A DNA stretch of 64,000 nt from Thermoanaerobaculum aquaticum (GCF_000687145.1 NZ_JMFG01000025.1:1-64000), one strand, 5' to 3'; counted from the stretch's first letter, positions 9,033-18,617 are shown. Numbers and translations are program-made. The notes: a model not told the origin generated them from the letters alone.

Positions 9033-9301
9033 AAGCGTTACATTCTGTGGCCCGGCGAAATCTTGGGGTTCTGTAAAGGGCAGCGAATAGGCCCGCCTCG
9101 CAAATTGGACTCTTGATGTTGGCAACGGAGGTCTGGGTTGAAAAGCTCCCTGGACCAGATCGGCGTTTATGACCATCGCCAAGCTGCCCAGTCGTTAGGA
9201 GTTGGAAGATTGCTGGGCGAAATTCACCGCAGCAAAGGCCTGAACCGTCTCACTGGTTAGCTGGGCTGTCCCGGGGCCATCGCATTCGAACCTGTTTGGT
9301 T

Positions 9302-12300
9302 CTAACGAATTTTCTCCGCGTAAAGAAGAATAGCAGCTTTCATCGCCAGGAGCAGGTCATCCCTGTGAATGTCATCTATCTTACCGGTCGGTACGTCGTG
9401 GAAATTAAGTTGCTTCGCAGCTGTCGTAAGCGTTTCCTTCAGGTTAGAAAAATTGCCTGCAAAACCATTAAGGTAGGTGCGCCAAAGGTCGTTCACCTTG
9501 GCCTGCACTTTTTCGTTTGAGAAGTAAACCGAAAGCACTTGGCCCATATTCCAGACCTCTCCAAGCACAACGGGACCGGCTGCTTGCCCCGTATCCACAA
9601 CGAAAGAATCACTCTTGGTTGGGTCATTGGATGTTTGAACGGCAAGGAGTTTCATTGCGTAAACCAGTGCGAGGTTGGTGAACGCTTCTTCATTGCGCAA
9701 ATACGCGACCACCGTGGGGTCCAAGGGGCGAATTGGGTTGAGGAACCCTTGTGAGAACAGCCATCCCTCGATTTGCGCCGCTAGCCTCTCTTCCGGGCAA
9801 ACCGCTGGTTGGATATAGTCTCTTCGCTGGGCGAGATCATTTAAATACTGCCGATAGTTCGTGTGGCACGTGGATTGGTATCCCCACTTGTTGATGTCAA
9901 TGTAGTATTCCGACTGGACGCGGATGATCTCCTTGCGAAGTGCCGGGTTGTCATTGATTCCGCCTCTTTTGTTGAGCTCATCGCGAAAAGCTTGTGCAAT
10001 CTGGGCAGCCAATGTGCCAGCCTCGGGGGAAAACTCAGAGAAACAAAATACCTGGCTTGGCCTTCCCACATCCGTATGGCTAAGCAAATGATTGGAGCGT
10101 TGAATTAAGAGGTTTACTCTGTCGGCGACATAGTCCTGAAGTGCTTGGGTTTGGTCCAGGTCCCGATGGTCCGGCAACCAGTTAAATTGAAAGTCATAGG
10201 CAAGGGCGTCCCATATGCCCATCTTCGCAAGAGGGTCTTTGAGCTGGTTTCTTGCATATTGAACCGGTTGGTCGGGAGAATGCCGATAAACGGTGAGCTC
10301 CTCAATTTTTCCCGTCTGTACGTGCCGGAGTCTCTGCTTCGCCAACTGCTGGTAAAGAGTTTCATCGAATCCCTCGACCTTGGGAAACTCGAGAAGTAAC
10401 TCATAGGCTTCCACTTTTTCGCGAGGTGTCCAACCTGCTTGGCTGCTTGCCGGAGCGTAAAACCTCCACTTCATGTTGCTTAGCAAGCTCATGTGCATTT
10501 GCCCGATGGCGGGTTGTGTGCCACCGGTATTTCCAATAACCAGTTCCTGATAAATTTGGGCTTCGGCGCGGTCCTCTGGCATGGGGAAGTATGTGCGAAC
10601 GGGTACCTTAGAAAACGTGTGACGGGCATTGTATAGGCCGTTCAGGCGATCGGAAAGGGCCTGGCGGCAATCACGGTCGAGGTACTTGAGCCATGCGTGC
10701 GTGGTTCGCCCAACCATTCGGTCAACGATCTCGACCAATTCATCCAGAGTATCCAACAGGTGAATGCACGAATTGAGCACAATGCGCCATATCTTCAGCT
10801 CCATGAAACGCTGATATTCGCCAAGGGTGTTTTTGTCACCCACGTATTGGCGTTGTAGGTCACCATCGACGTCCGACTGCTGCATCTTCTTCGCCAACTC
10901 ATCCACAACCATCTTTTGATACCCTACAACATCTTGCCTCTGGTCAAACTGGTGGAGTGCGTTTTGGTAGGCAGCACGTAAGGCATCAATGTAGTGGTCA
11001 AGAGTGGAAAGAAAGTCGCCCAGGACGGCAAGGGAGTATGGCTTAACACTTAAGGGTATGGGTTCTCCAGTTGTGGGGTCGTAAAAAAGATTCTTGATAC
11101 GGCTAATAAGCGAATCGGCAAAGGCAGAAGCAATTTTGTTGCTTGTCTCCTTGAGGAAGCCGTAAACCTGCTGGACCCTTGTGGAGTCCTCAGCGCCTAT
11201 GTAGGCTTTGTCCTCTTTGTCGCAGTTGGTGATCACCTCGACGTTAGTTATGTTATTGTACCATTGATCTACGGGAACAACGTCAGCAAGGTTGAGTATG
11301 GGTGACCGTGGGAAGGAGTAGCTATCTCCGCCAACGGCAAAGTGCCTGATGAGCTCGAGCAGATCATTACGCCATTGTGGTTCACTCTTGATCGGAGGAC
11401 GGGAGTAGATGTCGCGTCCTCGTTGGTTGAAAACAAGAAGCTCGGTAAATCTAATACCATTTAGCATTTCCTCTGCCATCTTCTTCCCTTCTTCGGCAGC
11501 AGCGGCCGGCGGCGTGATGAGCAGGTTGTAAAGCTCTACTCCGAAGCGTAAGGCCATGGTCTCGAGAAGATCCTTTTCGGGAAAGATAAAGGAGTGGATC
11601 CCAAAATCGGAGTAGCGCCTGGTGCTGGGCTGCACCGCCGTGCCGGGCTTATATGTTGCGATTATGCTTGCTGACCAGGGATCCTCGTTTTTGACTAAGG
11701 TCAAAAGAAAGTCGGCAGCGGCCGCACAGACGCCGTCGCGAGGAAGTGTGTTGGCGAGTTGGAAGCTAGCTCCCTGCCCGTCTATAAGGTAGCATAGGTC
11801 AAAAAGCTGGCTGTTATTGACACGAATGTTATCAGCATACTGGATATTGATTTCCCTGGTGGAGCCTGCTCCTTGGGCACGCATCAACTCCCGAAGGGCG
11901 GCGAAAGAGCGAGCATCGCGAGCGACCTGTTCGCTGGCTGTTGAAAAAACACGATCGTAGGAGTTAGGCATCAATATGATGCCGATAAAATGCTTGTTGA
12001 CCCCTGGAAGGCTGTCTAATCGACTGCGAAGTAAATGGGCAACATCTAGCAGCATTCCGGCACCGGTACCCCCGGAGAAGGAACCGACCAAAAAAACGTT
12101 TATAGTTCCCTGCTGGGTGGCGGTATCTCCGGTGGCAAGCGCCATTTTGAGCAGGTTGGTTAATTTCGCATCGACGCCGGCGACCTCCTGGAAAAAGCCG
12201 ACTCTGCCAGCCACTCGCACCATCCCGTAGCCATCCCGTGGGTCGATGTGATTTGCAGGGACTCGTTGTGCATCATGTTCGCTTAACCAAGTGTCAATAA

Positions 12301-12562
12301 AAGGCACGGGCTGCCCATTGGCACGCATTTGGATTGGAGTTACGGGCGATTGGGTGAACTGATAAAACTCTGGTGACCCCGGCGATGTGTCGATTTGAAA
12401 ATCACCCGGGAGGATGTACTGGTCTCGTTCTGGACCGTCGAGAACAAGGGTATACACGCGTCCAGAAAAGGGGAATGTATCGGTTTGCAAGCGCTTCTTT
12501 ACCCAATTGGCTACGCCCCTGCCACCACCTCCAACCCCTACGATGAGAAATGCTTGTGCCAT
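9302..12562 (-). CDS. Tubulin/FtsZ-like GTPase-fold protein, very large
   Basis: A 1086-residue protein whose first 170 residues show the tubulin-superfamily plan: a Gly-rich first loop (VGVGGGGRGVANW, 8-20) and the nucleotide-binding signature GGTGAGM (164-170) where tubulin/FtsZ has GGTGSG. The remainder is much longer than FtsZ (about 380 residues) and matches the general description of the Tubulin_2 type, with long helical and beta segments of unknown role. GTP binding and polymer formation are family expectations, not shown here. ATG 12562 follows GGAGGTAAGGACC. It lies 21 nt downstream of the VWA gene and is probably cotranscribed. Related proteins were proposed by Makarova and Koonin (2010) to act with VWA proteins in membrane remodelling. 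Confidence 0.85.
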   Translation of the reverse strand: MAQAFLIVGVGGGGRGVANWVKKRLQTDTFPFSGRVYTLVLDGPERDQYILPGDFQIDTSPGSPEFYQFTQSPVTPIQMRANGQPVPFIDTWLSEHDAQRVPANHIDPRDGYGMVRVAGRVGFFQEVAGVDAKLTNLLKMALATGDTATQQGTINVFLVGSFSGGTGAGMLLDVAHLLRSRLDSLPGVNKHFIGIILMPNSYDRVFSTASEQVARDARSFAALRELMRAQGAGSTREINIQYADNIRVNNSQLFDLCYLIDGQGASFQLANTLPRDGVCAAAADFLLTLVKNEDPWSASIIATYKPGTAVQPSTRRYSDFGIHSFIFPEKDLLETMALRFGVELYNLLITPPAAAAEEGKKMAEEMLNGIRFTELLVFNQRGRDIYSRPPIKSEPQWRNDLLELIRHFAVGGDSYSFPRSPILNLADVVPVDQWYNNITNVEVITNCDKEDKAYIGAEDSTRVQQVYGFLKETSNKIASAFADSLISRIKNLFYDPTTGEPIPLSVKPYSLAVLGDFLSTLDHYIDALRAAYQNALHQFDQRQDVVGYQKMVVDELAKKMQQSDVDGDLQRQYVGDKNTLGEYQRFMELKIWRIVLNSCIHLLDTLDELVEIVDRMVGRTTHAWLKYLDRDCRQALSDRLNGLYNARHTFSKVPVRTYFPMPEDRAEAQIYQELVIGNTGGTQPAIGQMHMSLLSNMKWRFYAPASSQAGWTPREKVEAYELLLEFPKVEGFDETLYQQLAKQRLRHVQTGKIEELTVYRHSPDQPVQYARNQLKDPLAKMGIWDALAYDFQFNWLPDHRDLDQTQALQDYVADRVNLLIQRSNHLLSHTDVGRPSQVFCFSEFSPEAGTLAAQIAQAFRDELNKRGGINDNPALRKEIIRVQSEYYIDINKWGYQSTCHTNYRQYLNDLAQRRDYIQPAVCPEERLAAQIEGWLFSQGFLNPIRPLDPTVVAYLRNEEAFTNLALVYAMKLLAVQTSNDPTKSDSFVVDTGQAAGPVVLGEVWNMGQVLSVYFSNEKVQAKVNDLWRTYLNGFAGNFSNLKETLTTAAKQLNFHDVPTGKIDDIHRDDLLLAMKAAILLYAEKIR

Positions 12563-12583
12563 GGTCCTTACCTCCGAGGTTTC

Positions 12584-14800
12584 TCAAGCATAGTAACGAA
12601 CGATATGTTTTCCGATTCTAACCTCACCGCCGTCCGTGACATGCTTCCACAAGGGCACGCCCTTGTGAAAGAAACGGACGGTGACCCGGTCATTGCGTTT
12701 CGTGCCGTTTACGAACAGCCATCGCCCTTTGATGCCTGAATGAGCCTTGATGCGGATCAGCCGAAACTTGCGTCCAACCAAACGGAATGAAGCACATACA
12801 TCTTCCCCATTGCCGGTATCTACCAACACCTCAACGCCGCCTGAGGCGCGGGGCAAACTCAACAACCATAGCGTCAAAGCAAACAACCCGGCGCCCGCCA
12901 GACCAAGCAATTTCCAAAGCGCTTTTTGCCATCCTGGCATTGGCGGGCGCCGTGCGACTAGCTCGATAATCGTTTGGTCTGCCACTGGTTGCTTGGAAGC
13001 TTCCTCCGGGGCGAGCCTGACGGCAAGAATATAGCGTCCTTCCACGGGCTTTGGCACAGGTACGGCACCGACAAACTGGCCTGGTGTATCCCCCTCCTTG
13101 GCGAGGCTAAGCCAGATGGCTTGGCCCTTTTGACCTTCCGGGTCCTCCACAAGTTGAGCAATGACCAGATGGTCAGGATGGTTGGTAAAAGCTTCCTGAG
13201 GCTTCAGTGGTTTTCCACCTTGCAGCAAACGGACACGAAGAGGGATTGCCGCTGCGGGAGGTCGTGGTTGGTCTTCGCCTGGCTCATCGATTAGAAGGTA
13301 AGGGACCGGCTTCACTTGCACCGCCACGGCGTGGTCGGAATGATACCTGTCACCGCCGCTTACTTTTAGCAGTACCTGGTACTCCCCGAGCTCCATCGGC
13401 GCTTCCAAAGCAGGCTGCCCGACATAAACGCCGTTACGCCCTTTGTCCAGAGGGAACTCAATGAGTTCGCGCTTGCCAGAGGGGGTGGTTATTTCAGCGG
13501 TGAGGGCTAACGGATAGTCTCGATGCGACGGCACGGGCTTTTCATCAGTCCGCCTGAACTCGGCAATCAGGCGCATGGGTTTACCTTGAGGGTGGATAGC
13601 TCTAGGGCTCAGCAACCGCATGTGCAGCGGGATCGGGTTGCGGAGGACCTCCACAGTTCCTGCTCCCCCGACAACTTCATAGAGCCATCGGCCCGGCTCT
13701 GGGTCACGAACTACGAGGAGGTCGAAAGTGGTCAAGCGCTTGATCGGCGGCGTGTCGGGATCTTTGCCCGGTTCCACAATCTTACCGTTAGGCCGGCGCA
13801 CGTTAAGGGTAAGCCCTTCCCGAGTTGGGAAAATGTGAAACTCGACGGAAGCCAAATACGGCTCCAGCTCAAAACCCACGGGACTTAGTGAGGACACTGC
13901 CACCGGCTCAACTTCCGGAAGATGCCATATACGCTGGACAATGCGATTGAACTGAGCTTTCAAAGCGGTCATGTTGGGCGTTGTGAAGACATACTGGCTC
14001 CCCGCAAGCCCCTTCCAGTAAGGCACAGTGGCGCTCCATCTTGTTCCGACAGTATCAATGCCCACAACGAATAGGCTCACACCTGAAGGTTTGAGTTGGT
14101 CTTGAAAGAACTCAGATAACTCAGCGAAGTATTGCGCCAAGGAGAGATTCCGTGCGTCGTCTGGCTCGCCGTCGGTGAACAACACCAAAGCCCGGTTCCG
14201 GGGTTGCTCAAAGGAACCGCCTTCACGAAGTAACTGCATCCCCAGCCTTATGGCTGCAATGATGTTGGTATCGCCCAAGTCGAGTTCTTTAAGCTTCGCA
14301 AAAATGGTTTGAAGGGCTGGGTCGTCGTGGGAACGAATAGCGGTCAACGGACATGCATGATCTCTTTGTGCATGACTCCCGAAGTTCACAACTCCAAAGC
14401 GGTTAGGTTGTTCCTTGGAAGAGCGCTGTGCAAGGAACTCGACAAACGAACGGCTGCCTGTCGCCCGTAAGCCCGTGGGATCGGTAGGGTGGTCCCCCTT
14501 ACTCATGCTCCCAGACTGGTCAAGTAGTAGCACGATGTCAGCCGGTAGCTCTCTCTCCCAGGAGCCGAGGCTAATTTCCTGACTTGCCTGGCGATAAGTG
14601 ACGGCTTGGTGCTTCGTCTCGTTCTTTACTTTACAGCCGTGCGCAAGGAAAAGCGGAAGAAGGAGGATGATGAATAACCTCAGACACCCAAAGAAAACAG
14701 CGGGAGCAGCCCTCTCCGCCACGGGACTCAGGCTAGCAGGAAAATGGTCTTTTGGGCAACGTATGTCATCTAGCTGCGCTTGCGTGAAATAGGATGTCAT
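12584..14800 (-). CDS. VWA-domain membrane-anchored protein with C-terminal FHA-like domain
   Basis: A 738-residue protein. ATG 14800 lies after GGGAGGA; a hydrophobic segment at about 41-55 ending LAHGC could be a lipoprotein-type or plain membrane anchor, and GTG at codon 27 is a possible later start. The VWA domain follows with an intact MIDAS: DQSGSMS (94-100), a downstream Thr in LGDTNIIAAI and FTDGEPDD. Beta-sandwich-like repeats occupy the middle. A second membrane helix (LLGLAGAGLFALTLWLLSL) near 645-665 precedes an 80-residue beta-rich end with VNGTKRND and GGEVRIGKH, which resemble FHA loops. VWA MIDAS domains bind protein partners through a metal. It is the first gene of a two-gene unit with the tubulin-like protein and has its own promoters. 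Confidence 0.88.
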   Translation of the reverse strand: MTSYFTQAQLDDIRCPKDHFPASLSPVAERAAPAVFFGCLRLFIILLLPLFLAHGCKVKNETKHQAVTYRQASQEISLGSWERELPADIVLLLDQSGSMSKGDHPTDPTGLRATGSRSFVEFLAQRSSKEQPNRFGVVNFGSHAQRDHACPLTAIRSHDDPALQTIFAKLKELDLGDTNIIAAIRLGMQLLREGGSFEQPRNRALVLFTDGEPDDARNLSLAQYFAELSEFFQDQLKPSGVSLFVVGIDTVGTRWSATVPYWKGLAGSQYVFTTPNMTALKAQFNRIVQRIWHLPEVEPVAVSSLSPVGFELEPYLASVEFHIFPTREGLTLNVRRPNGKIVEPGKDPDTPPIKRLTTFDLLVVRDPEPGRWLYEVVGGAGTVEVLRNPIPLHMRLLSPRAIHPQGKPMRLIAEFRRTDEKPVPSHRDYPLALTAEITTPSGKRELIEFPLDKGRNGVYVGQPALEAPMELGEYQVLLKVSGGDRYHSDHAVAVQVKPVPYLLIDEPGEDQPRPPAAAIPLRVRLLQGGKPLKPQEAFTNHPDHLVIAQLVEDPEGQKGQAIWLSLAKEGDTPGQFVGAVPVPKPVEGRYILAVRLAPEEASKQPVADQTIIELVARRPPMPGWQKALWKLLGLAGAGLFALTLWLLSLPRASGGVEVLVDTGNGEDVCASFRLVGRKFRLIRIKAHSGIKGRWLFVNGTKRNDRVTVRFFHKGVPLWKHVTDGGEVRIGKHIVRYYA

Positions 14801-14829
14801 ATTCCTCCCAGCGCTATGCAGCTATGTCA

Positions 14830-14859
14830 TTTATAACTACAGAAAGGGCGTTGTGTCAA
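14830..14859 (-). promoter_or_regulatory. Sigma-70-type promoter of the VWA-tubulin genes
   Basis: On the minus strand TTGACA (14854-14859) and TATAAA (14830-14835) are separated by 18 nt. The predicted start of transcription is about 25 nt upstream of ATG 14800, and GGGAGG (14803-14808) serves as ribosome site. Confidence 0.7.
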
Positions 14860-15018
14860 GCGGCGCAGATTCTGTGTCTCGGAAAGGAGGTGAGACATTT
14901 TGGACCTGGGGCGAAGCAAGCGGTCGAGGGGCTTGTGTGTTTTCGGGAGGGGAGCTGGCGGAAGGTGAGACTGGTGTTATTTTCGATAAAGCGTAATGAG
15001 CTTAGGGAGACCGTTGGG

Positions 15019-15033
15019 GCGACGTGGGTGCCA
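15019..15033 (-). promoter_or_regulatory. Sigma-54-like -24/-12 element upstream of the VWA gene
   Basis: The minus strand reads TGGCACCCACGTCGC. This fits TGGCAC-N5-TTGC with one mismatch (TCGC for TTGC) and keeps the required 10 nt between GG and GC. It would start a transcript about 205 nt before ATG 14800. An NtrC-type activator is encoded at 7551-9032. One such match in 550 nt could be chance, so this is a candidate only. Confidence 0.4.
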
Positions 15034-15350
15034 ACCGGAACAGGGTCCAACGACTAGTGTCGGCCGACGGAAACGGGATAGGGGAGGAAAAGTTACTGGA
15101 CGACCTTTAGCGAGGAATCCACCGAACAGCAAGGGCCGGGAGGTAGTCCTTATCCTTTTGGCCGGCAACATAGATAAATCGGGTCTTTGAGGGGTGCTGG
15201 GCGGCCAACCCTGAGATGGTGTCGTCAGGTGGGGTTGTTTCGTGAGACCTCTCAAGCGCTTACCTACCGGCGGCGGTGAGTAGCAGCGGCCATGCTCCGC
15301 GCTCGTTCCAGCGCAAAACGATCCCATTTGGAACGGAGCGGGCTAACCCT

Positions 15351-17933
15351 TTAATCCTCGCACATCAGCTGGCCGCGGATTTCCGCTTCCACCAGCTCTC
15401 GGGGGCGCCCGTAAAGTGCCCGGGAGCGCTCCCTCGCAGCTTGGGCGGTCGCTTTCTGGCGCGGTGCATCGAGCAGGATCGTCCGCATCGTGAAGGGGAT
15501 GACGCGATTCCCTCCAACGGTCGGGCGAACACAAGCGTTCCAGTTAGGCAGGCTGGTTAGGTCGAGTACGTCAAAATAGGGAGAAAAATGCGTCTCCAGA
15601 ATTTCCCCATCTGCTTGTCCTACTCTGAAGCTAATGACTGTACCGACGTTACCGAATATGGACTGCACGATGTTTTGATCCCTGATTTGTGACAAAAACT
15701 GGTTGGCCAATACCAGAGCAACCCCAAACTTTCGGGCCTCTGAGAGTAGTAGCGTAAAGCTTTCCGTGGCCAGAGCTTGAAACTCATCCACGTAAAGGTA
15801 GAAAGTACGCCGCTGCCCGGGCGGGAGACTGGCGCGTTCCATTGCTGCGGCGAGGATCTTAGACATGAGTACCATGCCCAAGAAGCGTGAGTTTGCTTCT
15901 GCCAGCTGTCCCTTGGCAAGGTTTACCAGCAAAATCTGTCCACCGTCCATGATTTGCCGTAGGTTGATCGTGGACCTCCTCTGACCAAAGATTAATCGCA
16001 GTTTGGGGTCAAAGACGAAGTCTTCAAACTTGCTGCTCAGGTATTCGCCCCAGGTCATTGAGTCATTGAACCGATGCGTGTAGTCGAGGTTTCGCAAGTT
16101 TTGCGTAGTCCAGCGCGCCAACTGGGGATCAGACCACCGCAAGGGTAGCCATCGCTTCCAATAGTTGGGGTGCTGGAAAATCTCGTAGAACTCCAACAGC
16201 GTGCCTGGATTGTCTGGGTTTGACATTGCGAGCAGCATATTCATCTGCATATGCTGGTAAAAAGCAGGGCCGGCGTATTCAGCTGCTTTTTGGTCAAATT
16301 GGTCGCGAATAAGTCGTTCCATGATAGCACGCATTTCGCGCACGACAAAGTAGCGTTGATCAGGGTCGCACTCTAGCAGGTTCACCCCAACGGGGTATTC
16401 AGTGTCGGTGGGGTCCAAAATCACAACGTCGTCGAGGCGATGGGGCGGGATGTGCGAGAGCAACTCGTCAAAAAGGTCACCGTGCGGATCTATCACGGCC
16501 AAACCGTTGCCGGCTTGCATATCCGCGACGATCATCTTCTTGATTAGGGTTGTCTTACCCGTGCCTGTCTGGCCGACGATGTAAACGTGCTGCCGCCGGT
16601 CTTGCTCCGCGAGGTACACCGGCTCGGTGAGACCAAGGTAGGAGCTTTCACCAACTTGCGTCCGCTTTTTTGCGGGGCATTTTTGCCAGTAGATCGAAGC
16701 CTCGCGGGGCACAGGTTGCATCCGCACGTGTTGCACACCCAATCCTGGAAGCCCTTCCGCGGTAGCCACCGGGAAGCGGAACGCCCCTGCCGCTTCCTGC
16801 GCATCAACGAGCCAGCGGACGCGGCGGAGGGAAGGTGGTGCCGAACTGTTACCCCAAGGTGTGAACTCGATGTGCTGAAGGTTTCCAAGCAAGATCGCGC
16901 GGTCGCTTGGGGTGCTCGGGATGGCGACATCGTACCCGCCCATTTGCAAGCCGGCAAGATTTCCTTGCAGCTGCTCTCCCACGGGCCGGGTCACCTCCAC
17001 GCCTACGGTTTCCAGCAGTGTAGGGGAAAGGGGCTGTGGGCTAGCAACGAGGATATGCATAAGGAACGGCGCGTCCTGCAGGCGGAGAAGCTGGCCGAGT
17101 AGCCCTTCACAAATGGCTTCTGCTCGCCTTGACAAAATTGTTGGTACGGCAATGGCACCTTCGCTGACCAGCGTATGCCGCCGCTGGAGGTATTGCTCGC
17201 TACGCGCAATTTCCGCAACCATTGCTTCTTCTTCCTGTGGCGCGAGCTGGACCGGCGCTAACGCCACCTGAAGCACCACAGGAGCGGGTTGCAGCAGCAT
17301 GGTGCGAAGCAAACGCGCCATAGTGCTGGGACGTGGCAAAAAAGCGTGGATGAAATACACGGTTTCGCCGTGATCATTTGTTGCCTCTTGCTTTGTGGAA
17401 GTCTTTCCGAGGACAGGGCGCGGGCGGATAGTCTCGAGCGAAACCCTGCCCTCCCGACGCCGGATTTCCGCCACCGAACTCATTTCCCATTCCATGGGCT
17501 GCCAAAGACTTTCGAAGTGCTTTTGGTCTGTCACAGTGGACCATGCGTGATGGGGCATCATTCCACCCAGAACTGCGCTGAGTTCGAGATAGAGAGCATG
17601 AGCCCGCCGGTAACACCCGAACTTTTCTGAATCTTCCGCTTTGCCAAAAAGCACGATCGCGATTTCACCGGCAGAAAAAGAGGAGGGATGAGGGCGACTC
17701 AAGTACCGCAGGGCGTAGGCGCGAGGCGGCGAAGGACTATATAGAGAGTTTATCAGGTCCACCTGCCGGCTAAGATGGCGCGTTACCAGTTCATCCGTGC
17801 GCAACCTTTCGCTCCGCTCTGCTGGGCAAGCCATTAACTGAAAGGCGCAGATACCACACCAACCCCCACCCGGCTTTCGAAACAGGTGAATGTACGGCTC
17901 TTGACCCTTGGCCCTACCTTGTTCGGAGGTCAT
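15351..17933 (-). CDS. VirD4/TraG-like (HerA-FtsK superfamily) ATPase
   Basis: An 860-residue P-loop ATPase. The first 430 residues are a long N-terminal region without a recognised family. The motor domain has Walker A VGQTGTGKTTLIKKM (about 452-466), the characteristic DPHGDLFDELL segment shortly after, and Walker B LYVDEFQ (about 709-715) followed by an ANQFLSQI sensor-like motif. This is the pattern of conjugative coupling proteins (VirD4/TraG) and their soluble relatives. No relaxase or mating-pair genes are present nearby, so a role in DNA or protein movement other than conjugation is possible. No N-terminal membrane helices are evident. ATG 17933 lies 1 nt after the ClpP-like stop, so translation is probably coupled. 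Confidence 0.85.
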   Translation of the reverse strand: MTSEQGRAKGQEPYIHLFRKPGGGWCGICAFQLMACPAERSERLRTDELVTRHLSRQVDLINSLYSPSPPRAYALRYLSRPHPSSFSAGEIAIVLFGKAEDSEKFGCYRRAHALYLELSAVLGGMMPHHAWSTVTDQKHFESLWQPMEWEMSSVAEIRRREGRVSLETIRPRPVLGKTSTKQEATNDHGETVYFIHAFLPRPSTMARLLRTMLLQPAPVVLQVALAPVQLAPQEEEAMVAEIARSEQYLQRRHTLVSEGAIAVPTILSRRAEAICEGLLGQLLRLQDAPFLMHILVASPQPLSPTLLETVGVEVTRPVGEQLQGNLAGLQMGGYDVAIPSTPSDRAILLGNLQHIEFTPWGNSSAPPSLRRVRWLVDAQEAAGAFRFPVATAEGLPGLGVQHVRMQPVPREASIYWQKCPAKKRTQVGESSYLGLTEPVYLAEQDRRQHVYIVGQTGTGKTTLIKKMIVADMQAGNGLAVIDPHGDLFDELLSHIPPHRLDDVVILDPTDTEYPVGVNLLECDPDQRYFVVREMRAIMERLIRDQFDQKAAEYAGPAFYQHMQMNMLLAMSNPDNPGTLLEFYEIFQHPNYWKRWLPLRWSDPQLARWTTQNLRNLDYTHRFNDSMTWGEYLSSKFEDFVFDPKLRLIFGQRRSTINLRQIMDGGQILLVNLAKGQLAEANSRFLGMVLMSKILAAAMERASLPPGQRRTFYLYVDEFQALATESFTLLLSEARKFGVALVLANQFLSQIRDQNIVQSIFGNVGTVISFRVGQADGEILETHFSPYFDVLDLTSLPNWNACVRPTVGGNRVIPFTMRTILLDAPRQKATAQAARERSRALYGRPRELVEAEIRGQLMCED

Positions 17934-17934
17934 A

Positions 17935-18471
17935 TTAACCGTCCTCCCTCACATAAGGCTCTAAAATGGCGTCCACGATGCCATATTCTTTAGCCTTTTC
18001 TGCTGTCATGAAGAATTCGTGCTCCATATCCTTGGTAATACGTTGCCGGGACTGGCCTGTCCACCGGGCTAACATGCCCACCAGTCGCTGCTGAAGCCCC
18101 ACCATGCGCTGGGTATAAATGCGGATGTCGCTGGTTTGCCCGGCGAAACTGGCGGCTACCTGGTGAAGCATTACCTCGGCGTTGGGGGCGGCGTAGCGTT
18201 TGCCCTTGGCTCCGGCTGCCAAGATCCAAGCCGCCATTGAAGCCGCCCGTCCGACACAAATAGTGCTAACCGGAGCTTGAATGCACTGAATCACATCGAT
18301 AATTGCCAGCCCATCCAACACATTTCCGCCCGAGCAGTTGATGTACAAATCAATTTGTGCCTGGTGATCGTCAGCATCCAGAAGCAGCAACCCGGAAATA
18401 AGCCGGTTCGCCACTTCTGTGGTGATGGGTTCGCCAAGAAACAAAATACGATGGCTTAATAGGGCATCCAT
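17935..18471 (-). CDS. ClpP-like serine protease with Asp-to-Glu change in the triad
   Basis: 178 residues with the crotonase/ClpP fold. Catalytic Ser78 sits in GRAASMAAW and His103 in MLHQ, with the same 25-residue spacing as E. coli Ser97/His122. Aligning the end without gaps (KEYGIVDAIL with VEYGLVDSIL) puts Glu152 where E. coli has Asp171. It lacks a propeptide and is slightly short for ClpP. No Clp ATPase gene is nearby; the next gene, 1 nt downstream, is a VirD4-like ATPase that could take the place of an unfoldase. ATG 18471 follows GGGAGGAGCG. It is probably a specialised ClpP paralogue rather than the housekeeping one. Confidence 0.88.
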   Translation of the reverse strand: MDALLSHRILFLGEPITTEVANRLISGLLLLDADDHQAQIDLYINCSGGNVLDGLAIIDVIQCIQAPVSTICVGRAASMAAWILAAGAKGKRYAAPNAEVMLHQVAASFAGQTSDIRIYTQRMVGLQQRLVGMLARWTGQSRQRITKDMEHEFFMTAEKAKEYGIVDAILEPYVREDG

Positions 18472-18617
18472 GACGCTCCTCCCAAGATTGCATCAATCCC
18501 GCGAGCCTCCTTCCGACCACGCGGGGTTCATCATTAAGGCCGAAACTAACGGCGCGTTTTTCCCCTCCCGAGCGCTTGTCCTCGGGCCCGGGTGGTAACC
18601 AGATTGGTGTCGGTCTC

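Larger units (their letters stand above)
14801..15350. other. 550-nt gap between the two halves of cluster B
   Basis: No credible protein gene. Besides the two promoter candidates for the VWA gene, the plus strand has a perfect ribosome site AAAGGAGGTGA (14883-14893) followed 6 nt later by TTG 14900 and a 22-codon ORF ending at 14968. An imperfect inverted repeat (CGTTCCA at 15304-15310, TGGAACG at 15329-15335) follows the ATPase gene but lacks a T-tract. I looked for RNase P RNA, tmRNA and SRP RNA signatures and found none. Confidence 0.5.

Noticed and set aside
14856-15327. Minus-strand ORFs of 64 and 116 residues in the cluster B gap
   Set aside because: No ribosome sites, Pro/Arg-rich products without any family pattern. 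They overlap the promoter elements.
14801-15350. RNase P RNA, because of GGGGAGGAAAAG at 15080
   Set aside because: Only this short piece resembles the conserved P4 region; the other universal segments are missing on both strands.
15351-17933. Conjugative element around the VirD4-like ATPase
   Set aside because: No relaxase, VirB-type or integrase genes are present. The ATPase is coupled to ClpP, not to transfer genes.
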